Of a stretch of 64,000 nucleotides of DNA, positions 1-10,700 are shown one piece after another. The notes under the pieces were generated by a model, which worked only from the letters and a program-made list of their open reading frames with translations, did not search any database and had not been told where the DNA came from. The position numbers and the translations under genes were made by a program. This stretch comes from Halomonas campaniensis (GTDB lineage Bacteria; Pseudomonadota; Gammaproteobacteria; Pseudomonadales; Halomonadaceae), in the NCBI RefSeq assembly GCF_002211105.1, contig NZ_JPUA01000003.1:202687-266686 (forward strand). The letters run 5' to 3'. Position 1 is the first letter of the stretch. Each line of letters starts with the position of its first letter.

Positions 1-893
1 CGCGCGAGCTAGTGTGGGTTTTTGGCATGACCATTTACCTGGTGCTCATGGCGGAGGCCTTTATGGGCTATCTGTTGCCGTGGGGGCAAATGTCCTACTG
101 GGGCGCCCAGGTTATTATCTCGCTGTTCTCGGCTATTCCTGGTATCGGCCCTGATCTGGCGCAGTGGGTGCGGGGTGACTACCTGATTTCAGGTATTACC
201 CTGAACCGCTTCTTCGCGCTGCACGTGGTCGCATTGCCGATCGTTATTCTGGCGCTCGTCGTGCTGCACATCATTGCCTTGCATGAAGTGGGTTCTAACA
301 ACCCTGACGGCATTGATATCAAACAGAAGAAAGATGAGGCCGGTGTACCGCTGGATGGGATTCCCTTCCACCCCTATTACACGGTGAAGGACCTGGTTGG
401 TGTGGCAGTGTTCCTGTTCGTTTTCTGCGTGGTGGTGTTCTACTTCCCAGAAGGCGGTGGCTACTTTATTGAGCGGCCTAATTTTGATCAGGCGAACCCG
501 CTGCAGACGCCTGACCACATTGCCCCCGTTTGGTATATGACACCGTTCTACGCCATTCTCCGCGCTATCACCTTCTCGATATTTGGTTTAGACGCCAAGT
601 TCCTGGGGGTAATATTTATGGGCGCGGCGATTGCCATCCTGTTTGTTCTGCCCTGGCTGGATCGGAGCCCCGTGCGCTCTATGCGTTACAAAGGCTGGAT
701 GTCGAAAACCATGTTGACGCTGTTTGCGATCAGCTTTGTCATTCTGGGTGTTTTGGGTGTGTTGCCATCGACAGAGGGCAGGACGCTGCTGGCCCAGGCG
801 TGCACCGTGATCTATTTCGCCTTCTTTGTCTTGATGCCGTTCTACACCAAGCTGGAGAAGACTAAACCCGTTCCGGAAAGGGTGACTGGCTAA
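1..893 (+). CDS. petB: ubiquinol-cytochrome c reductase cytochrome b subunit (3' part; gene enters from the left edge)
   Basis: Membrane subunit of the bc1 complex, which oxidises ubiquinol and passes electrons to cytochrome c while translocating protons. The frame is open to base 3 and upstream codons continue a typical cytochrome b sequence (Arg-Glu-Leu before the GTG at 12), so the real start is outside the window. Visible are the AFMGYLLPWGQMSYWGA segment, a helix carrying two haem-ligand His residues 15 positions apart (LNRFFALH to VVLH), and four or more further hydrophobic helices. The Qo-site tetrapeptide reads PVWY (525-536) instead of the commoner PEWY. The stop overlaps the petC start by one base, as expected for one operon. 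Confidence 0.97.
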   Translation, partial: RELVWVFGMTIYLVLMAEAFMGYLLPWGQMSYWGAQVIISLFSAIPGIGPDLAQWVRGDYLISGITLNRFFALHVVALPIVILALVVLHIIALHEVGSNNPDGIDIKQKKDEAGVPLDGIPFHPYYTVKDLVGVAVFLFVFCVVVFYFPEGGGYFIERPNFDQANPLQTPDHIAPVWYMTPFYAILRAITFSIFGLDAKFLGVIFMGAAIAILFVLPWLDRSPVRSMRYKGWMSKTMLTLFAISFVILGVLGVLPSTEGRTLLAQACTVIYFAFFVLMPFYTKLEKTKPVPERVTG

Positions 894-1660
894 TGAAAAA
901 GTATCTATTTGGACTCCTTTTCGCTTTAGTGCCAGTAACCGCGATGGCTGCAGGGGGCGCAAGTGTGCCTCATTCAATGGATCCTGATCTGCACGATCAG
1001 GCCTCGTTGCAAAATGGCATGAAGCTCTATGTTAACTACTGCATGGGCTGCCACTCGCTTCAATATCAGCGTTTTTCGCGTGCGGCAGAAGATTTGGGAA
1101 TGCCTCAGGATCTGGTTGAAGAGAATCTGATTTTCTCCCCAGAGCTGGCCTATAACGATCAGATGCATAACGCCATGAATAGCGGTGATGCGGAGGGTTG
1201 GTTTGGTGCGCCGCCGCCCGACCTATCGCTCAAGACCCGTGTGCGGGGAACTGATTGGATTTATTCCTATTTGCTCGGGTTCTACAAAGACCCTAGCCGT
1301 CCCACGGGCGTTAACAACACGGTGTTTGACCTAGTGGCAATGCCGAACGTGTTGGAACCTCTGCAGGGCGTGCAGGAGCTGGTATGTGCCGAAACAGACC
1401 ACCCGGTAGAAGGTCAGGAGCCGGATGCGTTATCGGGCAAGTACCAGTCTTGTGACGTGCTGCAAGTGACCGAGCCAGGCGAGCTCGAACCTGCTGAGTT
1501 TGAGGAAGCGATGTATGACCTTACTAACTTCCTGGCTTATGTAGGTGAGCCCTCCAAGCTTCAGGCCCAGGCGCTGGCGCCTAAAGTACTGATCTTTATT
1601 TTTATTTTTGGTGTGATTGCTTACCTGCTCAAGCGTGAGTACTGGCGAGACATCCACTAA
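893..1660 (+). CDS. petC: cytochrome c1, bc1 complex
   Basis: Periplasmic c-type cytochrome of the bc1 complex, 255 residues. It starts with a signal peptide (MKKYLFGLLFALVPVTAMAA). The haem-attachment motif CMGCH lies at residues 50-54, Met150 in LVAMPNVLEP is the probable sixth haem ligand, and one C-terminal anchor helix lies at about residues 231-246 followed by a positively charged tail. The ATG overlaps the petB stop codon, so the two are translationally coupled. An intrinsic terminator follows 25 bases after the stop. Confidence 0.97.
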   Translation: MKKYLFGLLFALVPVTAMAAGGASVPHSMDPDLHDQASLQNGMKLYVNYCMGCHSLQYQRFSRAAEDLGMPQDLVEENLIFSPELAYNDQMHNAMNSGDAEGWFGAPPPDLSLKTRVRGTDWIYSYLLGFYKDPSRPTGVNNTVFDLVAMPNVLEPLQGVQELVCAETDHPVEGQEPDALSGKYQSCDVLQVTEPGELEPAEFEEAMYDLTNFLAYVGEPSKLQAQALAPKVLIFIFIFGVIAYLLKREYWRDIH

Positions 1661-1684
1661 TTAGCAGTAGCTGATGGTCAGTAG

Positions 1685-1712
1685 GGCGCACGGCGTAAGC
1701 CGTGCGCCTTTT
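1685..1712 (+). terminator. intrinsic terminator after petC
   Basis: Perfect 10-bp stem GGCGCACGGC / GCCGTGCGCC with a GTAA loop, followed by four T residues. It closes the pet operon and separates it from sspA. Confidence 0.85.
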
Positions 1713-1809
1713 GCTTGTCAGCATGGCAATAAAGCAAAGCAAGCTAGCTTCCCCTAAGGTAGCGCTGGCGTGTTATTATCCAAGATTGTTTTGATGTGAG
1801 GATGCTTTC

Positions 1810-2436
1810 ATGGGTGTTGTGGCCAAGCGGTCGTCGATGATCTTTTACTCTGGTAGTGATGATCATTTCAGTCATCGTGTGCGCATTGTGTTGGCGGAAA
1901 AGGGGGTTGCCGTCGATATCGTCGATGTGCTCGATGAAAAACCACCGGAAGAGCTAGCAGACCTCAACCCGTACAACAGTGTGCCGACGCTGTTAGATCG
2001 TGACCTGGTGCTGTATGAATCAAAGGTTATGATGGAGTACTTGGATGAGCGTTTCCCGCACCCTCCGTTGTTGCCTGTTTATCCTGTAGCGCGCGCGCAA
2101 AGCCGCCTATGGATGCACCGCATTGAGCGTGAGTGGTGCCCAATGGTCGATTTAATCCGCAGCGGTGGAAAGAAAGAGGCGGATAGAGCGCGTAAAGAGC
2201 TGCGTGAAAGCCTGATTGGCATATCGCCGATTTTTGAAGATATGCCTTATTTCATGAGCGAAGAGTTTACGCTGGTGGATTGCTGCTTGGCACCTGTCTT
2301 GTGGCGTTTGCCGGATCTCAACATCGAGTTGCCTGAAAAGCAGGTTAAGCCGCTGCTATCCTACATGTCGCGAGTATTCGAGCGTGAAGCGTTTAAGGCA
2401 TCTTTGAGTGAGCGTGAAAAAGAGATGCGCGCTTGA
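1810..2436 (+). CDS. sspA: stringent starvation protein A
   Basis: GST-fold RNA polymerase-associated regulator, 208 residues, the usual length. The N-terminal thioredoxin-like part ([20 protein letters not shown]) is followed by the all-helical C-terminal domain. SspA proteins bind RNA polymerase during stationary phase and stress and lack glutathione transferase activity. The start at 1810 keeps the family's short N-terminal tail and is preceded by a GAGGA-type ribosome site. sspB follows after 66 bases, the usual pairing. Confidence 0.95.
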   Translation: MGVVAKRSSMIFYSGSDDHFSHRVRIVLAEKGVAVDIVDVLDEKPPEELADLNPYNSVPTLLDRDLVLYESKVMMEYLDERFPHPPLLPVYPVARAQSRLWMHRIEREWCPMVDLIRSGGKKEADRARKELRESLIGISPIFEDMPYFMSEEFTLVDCCLAPVLWRLPDLNIELPEKQVKPLLSYMSRVFEREAFKASLSEREKEMRA

Positions 2437-2444
2437 ATCCATTT

Positions 2445-2482
2445 GGCTCCTGTGTGCTTGGTAAGGGCAGGGAGCCTTTCTT
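2445..2482 (+). promoter_or_regulatory. possible hairpin between sspA and sspB
   Basis: GGCTCC (2445-2450) and GGAGCC (2471-2476) can pair around a 20-base loop, followed by TTTCTT. This could be a weak attenuator lowering sspB relative to sspA, or chance; the stem is only 6 bp and the loop is large. Confidence 0.25.
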
Positions 2483-2502
2483 GTAAGGAGGAGGGAGTCT
2501 AG

Positions 2503-3006
2503 ATGAAATCGAGTCGCCCCTATCTCGCCCGAGCGCTCTATGAGTGGTTGTTGGATAATGAGCTAACGCCTTATCTGGTGGTTGATGCTACCTTGCCTGG
2601 CGTGGAGGTGCCCCGTCAGTTTGTTCAAAACGGTCAGATCGTTTTGAACGTGGCACCGACCGCCGTGCGTGATCTTTTTATGGAGAATCAGGCGATAGGC
2701 TTTAATGCGCGCTTTGGCGGGCAACCTATGCAGGTGATGATACCGACCGAGGCGTTAATCGCTATCTATGCTCGGGAGAATGGCGCTGGAATGGTCTTTG
2801 GCCATGAGCCTGAGCTGGGCGAAGGTGCCGAGTCCTTTGGCGATATTGAGGAGGAGAAGCCCTCTGCCAAGCCGGAGTTGTCGGTAACTGAGCCGGTTGC
2901 TGAAAAGCCTGGCAGCGATTCTAACGCTTCAAGCGAAGACGCTGATAAAGAGGCGCAAGCAAAGAGCAAGGCGAAGAAAAAGCCGACCCTGCGGGTTGTT
3001 AAATAG
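2503..3006 (+). CDS. sspB: ClpXP protease specificity-enhancing factor SspB
   Basis: Adaptor that binds SsrA-tagged proteins and delivers them to ClpXP, 167 residues. The N-terminal substrate-binding fold covers about residues 1-112. A long acidic, low-complexity linker follows, ending in the short ClpX-docking tail PTLRVVK, nearly the same as the E. coli tail. A strong ribosome site (AAGGAGGAGGG) precedes the ATG. The gene sits directly behind sspA and is closed by a strong bidirectional terminator. Confidence 0.96.
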   Translation: MKSSRPYLARALYEWLLDNELTPYLVVDATLPGVEVPRQFVQNGQIVLNVAPTAVRDLFMENQAIGFNARFGGQPMQVMIPTEALIAIYARENGAGMVFGHEPELGEGAESFGDIEEEKPSAKPELSVTEPVAEKPGSDSNASSEDADKEAQAKSKAKKKPTLRVVK

Positions 3007-3018
3007 CCCAGGGTGCGC

Positions 3019-3059
3019 CCACAAAAAAGCCTCGCTTAATAAGCGAGGCTTTTTTGTGG
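3019..3059. terminator. bidirectional terminator between sspB and dolP
   Basis: A 41-base near-perfect palindrome: CCACAAAAAAGCCTCGCTT, loop AAT, then its complement. It gives a GC-rich 9-bp core flanked by A6 and T6 on both strands. It lies between convergent genes and should stop transcription from either side. Confidence 0.93.
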
Positions 3060-3081
3060 CTACCAGACGTCGCTGGTGTGG

Positions 3082-3654
3082 TTAGTCGAGGTAATCAAAT
3101 ACCTTTACGATCCGCTGAACGCCGCCCACTGAGGAGGCTGCGTTGACAATGCGGTCAGCCTCTTCACGGCTAACACGGCCCATCAGATAAACGCTGGCAT
3201 TTTCAGTGGTGACCTTTATTTTTGAAGAGTCGATGCGGTCATTGGTGGCCAGGTGACTGACAACGTTGGTGGTGAGCCACGTGTCGGCCAGACGTTGGCT
3301 TGCGGGTAGGTTGGCGGCAATGGTTAACTCGTTATGAACCCGCTCAACGCCGCGTAGGTTGCTGGTCACGTCTTCCGCCATATCGCGCAGTTCTTCGCTA
3401 GGCACTTGACCCACCAGTAGTACAACGCCGTTATAGCTATGGGCGCGTATGCGTGCGTCTGCCAGGCGTGCATCCGCGCGCTCCAGGGCACGTCCTACTT
3501 CACGCTCGATGGTTGTGTCGACGGCTTCCACATCGTCACTACGCTGGGCATAGTTAGACTGATTGGAGGCTGAGTTATTGGCGCAGCCAGTCATGAAGAG
3601 CGCTGCACATAGTACAGCTACCAGTAGGCCGCGGGAGGAAGGACGTTGGGTCAT
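3082..3654 (-). CDS. dolP: BON-domain outer-membrane lipoprotein (DolP/YraP family)
   Basis: Lipoprotein of the outer-membrane maintenance family, 190 residues. The start chosen at 3654 has an AAGGAGT ribosome site 9 bases upstream; the longer reading frame back to 3744 would bury the signal peptide. A lipobox (LFMTGC) follows the hydrophobic signal segment, then two BON domains (about residues 50-115 and 125-190) each with the glycine-centred core. Its place behind diaA, yraN and lpoA is the same as in E. coli (yraM-yraN-diaA-yraP), which supports the DolP assignment. Confidence 0.9.
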   Translation of the reverse strand: MTQRPSSRGLLVAVLCAALFMTGCANNSASNQSNYAQRSDDVEAVDTTIEREVGRALERADARLADARIRAHSYNGVVLLVGQVPSEELRDMAEDVTSNLRGVERVHNELTIAANLPASQRLADTWLTTNVVSHLATNDRIDSSKIKVTTENASVYLMGRVSREEADRIVNAASSVGGVQRIVKVFDYLD

Positions 3655-3718
3655 CGGTATGACTCCTTGATGCAAGCAGTTAAGGACATCGTGGTTGTTG
3701 TGACGCAGTAAAAGACGA

Positions 3719-4729
<1,011 letters not shown>

Positions 4730-4740
<11 letters not shown>

Positions 4741-6238
4741 TTTCGTCCAGGTTAGGAATTAAAATAGGTGATGGAACGCCATTCTGGAATTTCGCCCATG
4801 GCAGTTCACGGTAAATGCGTCCATCGTCACGCAGATAGAGCGTGCCGGTGCTTCCATTGAGACCGTTGAGCTCGTCAAGATTGGTAAAACGAAGGGCCAG
4901 TTCATAAGCATCCACGCCCATGGCCATTAGGCGAAACATGGAAGCGTCCGATTCGTCGCGCAAGCTCCGATAGGTCGCTGCAAAGGGGAGGGCTTCTTCG
5001 CCGCCGACGGCCGCATCAGGGATCTGCCAGGGAATATCCACAAACATGACATCGTTCAGATCTTGATCCAGGCGCGTCTGCAGACGCCCTTCGTGTAAGT
5101 GTGAGGTGGCATAGATCGGCAGGTTGGGAGCGTAGTAGTAATCCATGGTGGGTGGCACCTGACGTGCATACTCAGGTAGGGCGAGCAAAAAGAGTGCGTC
5201 AATGTTACTAAGACGAGCGCGATCACCGCTGACATTGAGGGCGGTTTGCACGGCGTTGGAGACCGAACTCTCTGGGTTGTAGCGCACGGCATTAGTGATT
5301 TCGCCGCCCTGGCTGTGCCACTCATTCCAGAAGGCTTCGCCTACCCGTCGGCCCCAGCCGTTATCCGGCACCATCATGGACACTTGGCGGTGACCATCCT
5401 GCCAGGCGCGGCGGGCAACCTGACGTGCTTCATCTTCGGCCGACAGGCCATACTGGAAGAGGCGCTGGGCCTGGTTGTTGTCGCCGCTGCCATAGTTGAG
5501 TGCCAGTGTCGGCAGCGGCACGCTGTCGCGTTGCTCTAGCTGGGTGACCTGATCTTTATCTAGTGGGCCGATGATTAACTGCGCGTTCATCTGCTGTGCG
5601 CGGTCATAAAGCTCATCCATTGAGTAGCGCGAGGCGTCCAGGAAGCTCAGCTCGACGTTGCCCCCTTTGACGTTATGGTGTTGACGCATGGCAGAGGCGA
5701 TGGTGCTGGCGACGCTGCTGAGTGGGCCTGATTCCGGCAAAGCAACAACGATACGGCGTATTGCCTGCCCTTCAAGCTCAGGCAAGGCAACGCTAACGGC
5801 GCCGCTGGGTTGATCGAGCGCCTCGCGAGCCCAGCGCTGACGCTCTTCGAGCCTCTCCTGCTGACTGGCCTGCATCGGAAGTTCGTCGTCAAGCACTTGG
5901 GTGGCGCGAAGCACAGCGCGCGGCTCGTTCAAAGCACGGGCGAGCTCGGAAAACAGCAATGCCCAGCGTACCCGATCGGGCTCTGATAGCAGGCTTTCAT
6001 CGATCCCGTCGGCGGTTTCAAAGGCCCTGTCGCGCTCACCTTGGCGGGCCAGAATATTCGCCGCTTCCAGGCGTGTCTTGGCGGCTTGTTCTGGTGCTTG
6101 CTGTTCCGCTTGGCTGAGTAGCTGCCCAGGATCTTCATCGGGCGCACGATCTACCACGCTAGGCGACTGCATCGCACAGCCAGCAACGAGAAGTGCCATG
6201 AGGGTAGCGGCGATTAAGCCACGTAATGACTGTTTCAT
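4730..6238 (-). CDS. lpoA: penicillin-binding protein activator LpoA
   Basis: Outer-membrane lipoprotein of 502 residues that activates the bifunctional penicillin-binding protein PBP1A. The signal peptide ends in a lipobox (LLVAGC), then comes a TPR-like N-terminal helical region and a C-terminal periplasmic-binding-protein-like domain (from about residue 160, with YNPESSVSNAVQTALN and LFLLALPEYARQ segments). Start 6238 has an AAGGAAGG ribosome site; the extra 26 codons upstream lack one. The gene is divergent from rsmI, as in many gammaproteobacteria. Confidence 0.93.
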
Positions 6239-6352
6239 GTATCCTTCCTTAGGTTTCCATTTGCGCTGTCGCTGCTTGTCAGCGATTGACCAAGCCACTG
6301 CACAAGCATAGCGCACCAGCAGGGCAAGCCATCAACGAATTGAGAGTCAACA

Positions 6353-7210
6353 ATGACAGACGATAATCCGGGCACATTGTACGTGGTTGCCACGCCAATT
6401 GGGAATTTGGATGACTTAACCGCGCGTGCCGCTCGGGTGCTGGGCCAAGTGACACGTATTGCTGCTGAAGATACCCGCCATAGTGGCCGCCTGTTGGCGC
6501 ACTTGGGGCTCAACAAGCCGATGCTCTCTTTGCATGAACACAACGAAGCGCGCCGGGTAGATACTTTGGATAGCTATCTCGCTGCAGGTGAAGATATTGC
6601 CCTGATCAGTGACGCCGGAACACCGTTGATTAGCGATCCCGGCTTTGTGCTGGTACGTGAGTTGCGGGCACGCAATCGCCATATTGTGCCAATTCCCGGC
6701 CCCTGTGCCCTGATTACTGCGCTGTCAGGGGCGGGCCTGCCGACAGACCGCTTTGTATTTGCCGGTTTTCTGCCTGCCAAGCCAGGCGCAAGGCGCCAAG
6801 CATTGGAGGATTGGAAAAAACGTGAAGAGACGCTGGTGTTTTATGAGTCTCCCCACCGTATCGTGCACACCCTTGAAGCGTTGCAGGAGCAAATGGCGGG
6901 GCGTGATGTGGTGCTGGCACGTGAGCTAACCAAGACCTTCGAGACGTTTTTGCACGGTACGCCTGCATCGTTACTGGAGCAATTGACAGCCGACCCTAAT
7001 CAAGCCCGCGGCGAATTCGTGGTGATTGTTGCCGGCGCACCGCCGGTTGAGCAGAGTGAGCATCAGGATATATCGGCGGACGCCTTGCTGGAGGCGCTGC
7101 TGGCCGAGGGGGTTGGTGTAAAGCAGAGTGCTGCGATTGCGGCGAGAATGCTCGGTGGTCGTAAGCAAGTTTGGTACGCGCGTTTGCAAGCAATTAAAGG
7201 TGAGCATTGA
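6353..7210 (+). CDS. rsmI: 16S rRNA (cytidine1402-2'-O)-methyltransferase
   Basis: SAM-dependent tetrapyrrole-methylase-fold enzyme, 285 residues, that 2'-O-methylates C1402 of 16S rRNA in the decoding centre. Family motifs seen are VVATPIGNLDDLTARA at the N-terminus, AEDTRHSG, SDAGTPLISDPG and IPGPCALITALSGAGLPT. RsmH, encoded just after rnpB, methylates the same nucleotide at N4, so both C1402 enzymes lie within about 2 kb. The rsmI stop codon lies inside the -35 box of the rnpB promoter. Confidence 0.97.
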   Translation: MTDDNPGTLYVVATPIGNLDDLTARAARVLGQVTRIAAEDTRHSGRLLAHLGLNKPMLSLHEHNEARRVDTLDSYLAAGEDIALISDAGTPLISDPGFVLVRELRARNRHIVPIPGPCALITALSGAGLPTDRFVFAGFLPAKPGARRQALEDWKKREETLVFYESPHRIVHTLEALQEQMAGRDVVLARELTKTFETFLHGTPASLLEQLTADPNQARGEFVVIVAGAPPVEQSEHQDISADALLEALLAEGVGVKQSAAIAARMLGGRKQVWYARLQAIKGEH

Positions 7211-7235
7211 GGCTAGCCGAGGGCGCTGGTATGCT
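7207..7235 (+). promoter_or_regulatory. rnpB promoter
   Basis: TTGAGG (7207-7212), a 17-bp spacer and TATGCT (7230-7235). The predicted transcription start at 7242-7243 coincides with the first base of the P1 helix of RNase P RNA, as in E. coli where rnpB starts at the mature 5' end. The -35 box overlaps the rsmI stop codon. Confidence 0.75.
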
Positions 7236-7242
7236 TGCCGCC

Positions 7243-7611
<369 letters not shown>

Positions 7612-7622
7612 CATTCCACTTT

Positions 7623-7648
7623 AGGGCGTGCCTGCACGCTCTTTATTA
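7623..7648 (+). terminator. probable rnpB terminator
   Basis: AGGGCGTG / CACGCTCT stem of 8 bp including one G-U pair, with a CCTG tetraloop, followed by TTATTA. It lies 12 bases past the mature 3' end of RNase P RNA and 32 bases before rsmH. The T tract is short. Confidence 0.5.
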
Positions 7649-7679
7649 CGTTGTCTCTAACATCTTGTGTGAGAAAAAA

Positions 7680-8636
7680 ATGTCTTCTCCTGACGCTGAA
7701 CAGGTTGCTTCCCGCTTTCGCCATACCAGCGTACTACTGGAGGGGGCTGTCGATGCCCTTGTTCACGATACGCAGGGTGTCTATGTAGACGGGACTTTCG
7801 GGAGAGGCGGTCACTCACGGTTGATTCTTGATCGTCTGGATACTCATGGCCGGTTGCTTGCTATGGATCGTGATCCCCAGGCAATTGCTGCGGCCGCAGA
7901 AGTAGACGATCAGCGCTTCCAGATTACCCAGCGTGAATTTGCTCAGCTTGGTGAGTTTGCTCGTGAGCAAGGCCTGTACGGCAAACTGTCAGGGGTACTG
8001 CTTGATGTTGGCGTTTCATCGCCTCAGTTGGATGATCCGGAGCGCGGCTTTAGCTTTATGCGCGACGGCCCACTGGATATGCGCATGGATCCTAGCCAAG
8101 GCCAGAGCGCTGCGGAGTTCCTGGCCAGAGCCAGTGAAACAGACATTGCCTACGTATTTAAAACCTATGGCGAAGAGCGCTACGCGAAGCGATTGGCCCG
8201 TGCCGTAGTGACGCGCCGGGTTGAAAAGCCGTTTACCCATACGGTGGATTTGGCCGAGGTGCTAAAAGTGGCTCACCCCGCCTGGGAAAAGGGGCGTCAC
8301 CCCGCTACCAAGGCATTTCAGGGGCTGCGTATTTTCATCAACGGCGAGCTGGAACAGTTAGATAGTGCTTTAGACGCGGCACTGGAGGCTCTGGCGCCCG
8401 GTGGTCACTTAGTGGTTATCAGCTTTCACTCGCTGGAGGATCGTCGTGTGAAACGCTTTATTCGTCACCATGTTCGGGGCGATACCGACCTGCCACGTGG
8501 GGTGCCGATTCGCGACGATCAATTGAACCGGCGTCTAGAGGCGCTAGGTAAAGGCGTGCGGCCAAGCGATGAGGAGGTGGATGCCAATCCTCGCGCTCGC
8601 AGTGCCGTCATGCGGGCTGCACGCAAACGGATGTAA
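7680..8636 (+). CDS. rsmH: 16S rRNA (cytosine1402-N4)-methyltransferase
   Basis: SAM-dependent enzyme of 318 residues (MraW) acting on C1402 of 16S rRNA. Motifs: [14 protein letters not shown] at the N-terminus, GTFGRGGHS (SAM-binding), [19 protein letters not shown] and [15 protein letters not shown] prefer the ATG at 7680 after GAGA6; a TTG at 7665 in the same frame is possible. It is the first gene of the division/cell-wall cluster here because mraZ, which normally precedes it, is absent. ftsL starts 8 bases after the stop. Confidence 0.97.
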   Translation: MSSPDAEQVASRFRHTSVLLEGAVDALVHDTQGVYVDGTFGRGGHSRLILDRLDTHGRLLAMDRDPQAIAAAAEVDDQRFQITQREFAQLGEFAREQGLYGKLSGVLLDVGVSSPQLDDPERGFSFMRDGPLDMRMDPSQGQSAAEFLARASETDIAYVFKTYGEERYAKRLARAVVTRRVEKPFTHTVDLAEVLKVAHPAWEKGRHPATKAFQGLRIFINGELEQLDSALDAALEALAPGGHLVVISFHSLEDRRVKRFIRHHVRGDTDLPRGVPIRDDQLNRRLEALGKGVRPSDEEVDANPRARSAVMRAARKRM

Positions 8637-8644
8637 ATGTCATC

Positions 8645-8980
8645 ATGAGCATGGATCGGATTGAGCAGTGGGCAACCACGCTACGCGCCGAATGGCCTTT
8701 CAGGCTGCGTCTACGCGCCTGGCCGGTGGCTATTTCGCTACTGTTTCTACTCTGCATGGCCTCTGGGTTGGGCGTGGTGGTCACTACCCATATGACGCGG
8801 GTTCAATTTGCGCAGCTGCAACAGCTGGAGCAGGAGGAGAACCAACTGCAAACGGAGTGGGGGCAATTGCTGCTTGAGGAGGGCGCCTGGTCGACACCTG
8901 CCCGTATTGAACAAATTGCCACCGAGCGCCTGGGGATGCGGATCCCCGACGTCCATGATGTTGAGGTGATTCGGCCATGA
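8645..8980 (+). CDS. ftsL: cell division protein FtsL
   Basis: Small bitopic membrane protein, 111 residues. A cytoplasmic tail of about 27 residues is followed by one transmembrane helix (about 28-48, PVAISLLFLLCMASGLGVVV) and a periplasmic coiled coil rich in Gln, Leu and Glu (about 54-85). FtsL joins FtsB and FtsQ and helps activate FtsWI at the septum. The stop overlaps the ftsI start by 4 bases (ATGA). Confidence 0.93.
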   Translation: MSMDRIEQWATTLRAEWPFRLRLRAWPVAISLLFLLCMASGLGVVVTTHMTRVQFAQLQQLEQEENQLQTEWGQLLLEEGAWSTPARIEQIATERLGMRIPDVHDVEVIRP

Positions 8981-10683
8981 GAAGCGAACGCCGAGGCGGT
9001 ACCTCGCGTCAGGCTCCCATTGCGCCCCCGCTTGGCGGCGGGCGCTTCTTGTTTATTCTCCTTGCGATAGGCTTGGCTTCAGTCATCCTGATTGGCCGTA
9101 TTACGCTGTTGCAGGTAATCGACCGCCCCTTTCTGCAGAGCCAGGGCGACGCGCGTACTCTCCGTCACGAAACCATCCCTGCCCACCGCGGTATGATTAC
9201 AGACCGCAATGGCGAACCGTTGGCGATTTCTACGCCGGTGGTGACCCTCTGGGCCAATCCGCAAGAACTTCCCAACGATGCGATACAGCGGGTGATGCTG
9301 GCCCAAGCGCTGGGCATGTCACTGAGTGATTTTGAGGCGCGGGTGGCGCGCTTTAGCGAGCATGAGTTCATGTATTTGCGTCGCCAGATGACCCCTGCGG
9401 CGGCCCAGCAGATTCTTAATCTGCGTACGCCTGGCGTGTATCCGCAGCGCGAATATAAGCGTTATTACCCCGCTGGTGAGGTGGCCGCCCAACTGCTGGG
9501 GGTGACGAACGTTGATGATGTCGGTCAGGAGGGCTTAGAGCTCTCCTATCAACCTTACCTGGCGGGCCGGCCTGGCCAGCGGCGAGTGATTAAAGACCGC
9601 CGCGGGCGTCTGGTTCGTGAGCTGGGCGTTATCAACGAAGCCCAGCCGGGGGGCGAGCTGACCTTGGCGATTGATCAGCGTATTCAATATATGGCCTACC
9701 GTGAACTGCGTGCAGCGGTGGCCGAGAATGAGGCTGATGGCGGCGTGCTGGTGATGATGGATGCCCGCACGGGAGAGGTATTGGCTATGGCCAACTTGCC
9801 CTCTTACAATCCTAATAATCGAGCGGGGCTTGATCCGCGTGGGCTGCGTAACCAGGCGTTGGTCGATGTATTTGAACCCGGCTCGGTGATGAAGCCGCTG
9901 GCCATGGCCGCCGTGTTAGAGAGTGGTGTGGTGGATCGCGACGCGGTGGTGGATACCTCGCCCGGCTGGATGCGGTTGGATCAGTTCACCATTCGCGATT
10001 TCCGTAATTATGGCGAGCTGGATTTGCCCGGCATTCTGGAGAAGTCATCGAATGTGGGTATGTCTCGCTTGGCGCTGCAATTAAGCGATACGGCGATTTG
10101 GGAAAAGTATAATCAGTTAGGGCTGGGGCAGGCGCCTGGAACCGGTTTTCCTGGTGAGTCCACTGGCAGCCTACCGGCGCCGGTTCGCTGGTCACGCAGC
10201 GAACGGGCGACACTCTCTTACGGTTACGGTCTCTCTGTGTCAGCGGTGCAGCTGGCGAGTGCTTACACGGCATTAGCCAATGACGGCGTGCGCCTGCCGC
10301 CATCGCTGCTGCGTCTTTCTGAGCCGCCCCAAGGCACACCGGTGATAGAACCGACGGTTGCTAATGACCTGCTGAATATTCTCGAAACCTCGGTAGCTGC
10401 CTATACCGGCGGCAGACGAGCGCGTGTAGAGGGTTATCGCGTGGGAGGTAAAACGGGCACGGTGCGCAAAATAGGCCAGCAAGGCTATACCACTGATGCT
10501 TACCGCAGCGTTTTTGCTGGAATTGCGCCCATCTCTGATCCGCGTATCGTCACTGTGGTAATGATCGATCACCCCAAAGCAGGCGAGTTCTACGGCGGCG
10601 CTGTCGCGGCGCCGGTTTTTTCCAGTGTGACAGGGAATGCTTTACGCTTGTTGGATGTTCCCCCGGATCACGAGGCGGAGTAG
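8977..10683 (+). CDS. ftsI: peptidoglycan D,D-transpeptidase FtsI (PBP3)
   Basis: Septal class B penicillin-binding protein, 568 residues. An N-terminal membrane anchor lies at about residues 23-47, then the pedestal domain, then the transpeptidase domain. The three active-site motifs are complete: SVMK (Ser303 nucleophile, Lys306), SSN (357-359) and KTGT (492-495). The ATG overlaps ftsL by 4 bases, indicating translational coupling. murE follows 17 bases later. Confidence 0.98.
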   Translation: MRSERRGGTSRQAPIAPPLGGGRFLFILLAIGLASVILIGRITLLQVIDRPFLQSQGDARTLRHETIPAHRGMITDRNGEPLAISTPVVTLWANPQELPNDAIQRVMLAQALGMSLSDFEARVARFSEHEFMYLRRQMTPAAAQQILNLRTPGVYPQREYKRYYPAGEVAAQLLGVTNVDDVGQEGLELSYQPYLAGRPGQRRVIKDRRGRLVRELGVINEAQPGGELTLAIDQRIQYMAYRELRAAVAENEADGGVLVMMDARTGEVLAMANLPSYNPNNRAGLDPRGLRNQALVDVFEPGSVMKPLAMAAVLESGVVDRDAVVDTSPGWMRLDQFTIRDFRNYGELDLPGILEKSSNVGMSRLALQLSDTAIWEKYNQLGLGQAPGTGFPGESTGSLPAPVRWSRSERATLSYGYGLSVSAVQLASAYTALANDGVRLPPSLLRLSEPPQGTPVIEPTVANDLLNILETSVAAYTGGRRARVEGYRVGGKTGTVRKIGQQGYTTDAYRSVFAGIAPISDPRIVTVVMIDHPKAGEFYGGAVAAPVFSSVTGNALRLLDVPPDHEAE

Positions 10684-10700
10684 CTTTTTAAGGAGATGGC

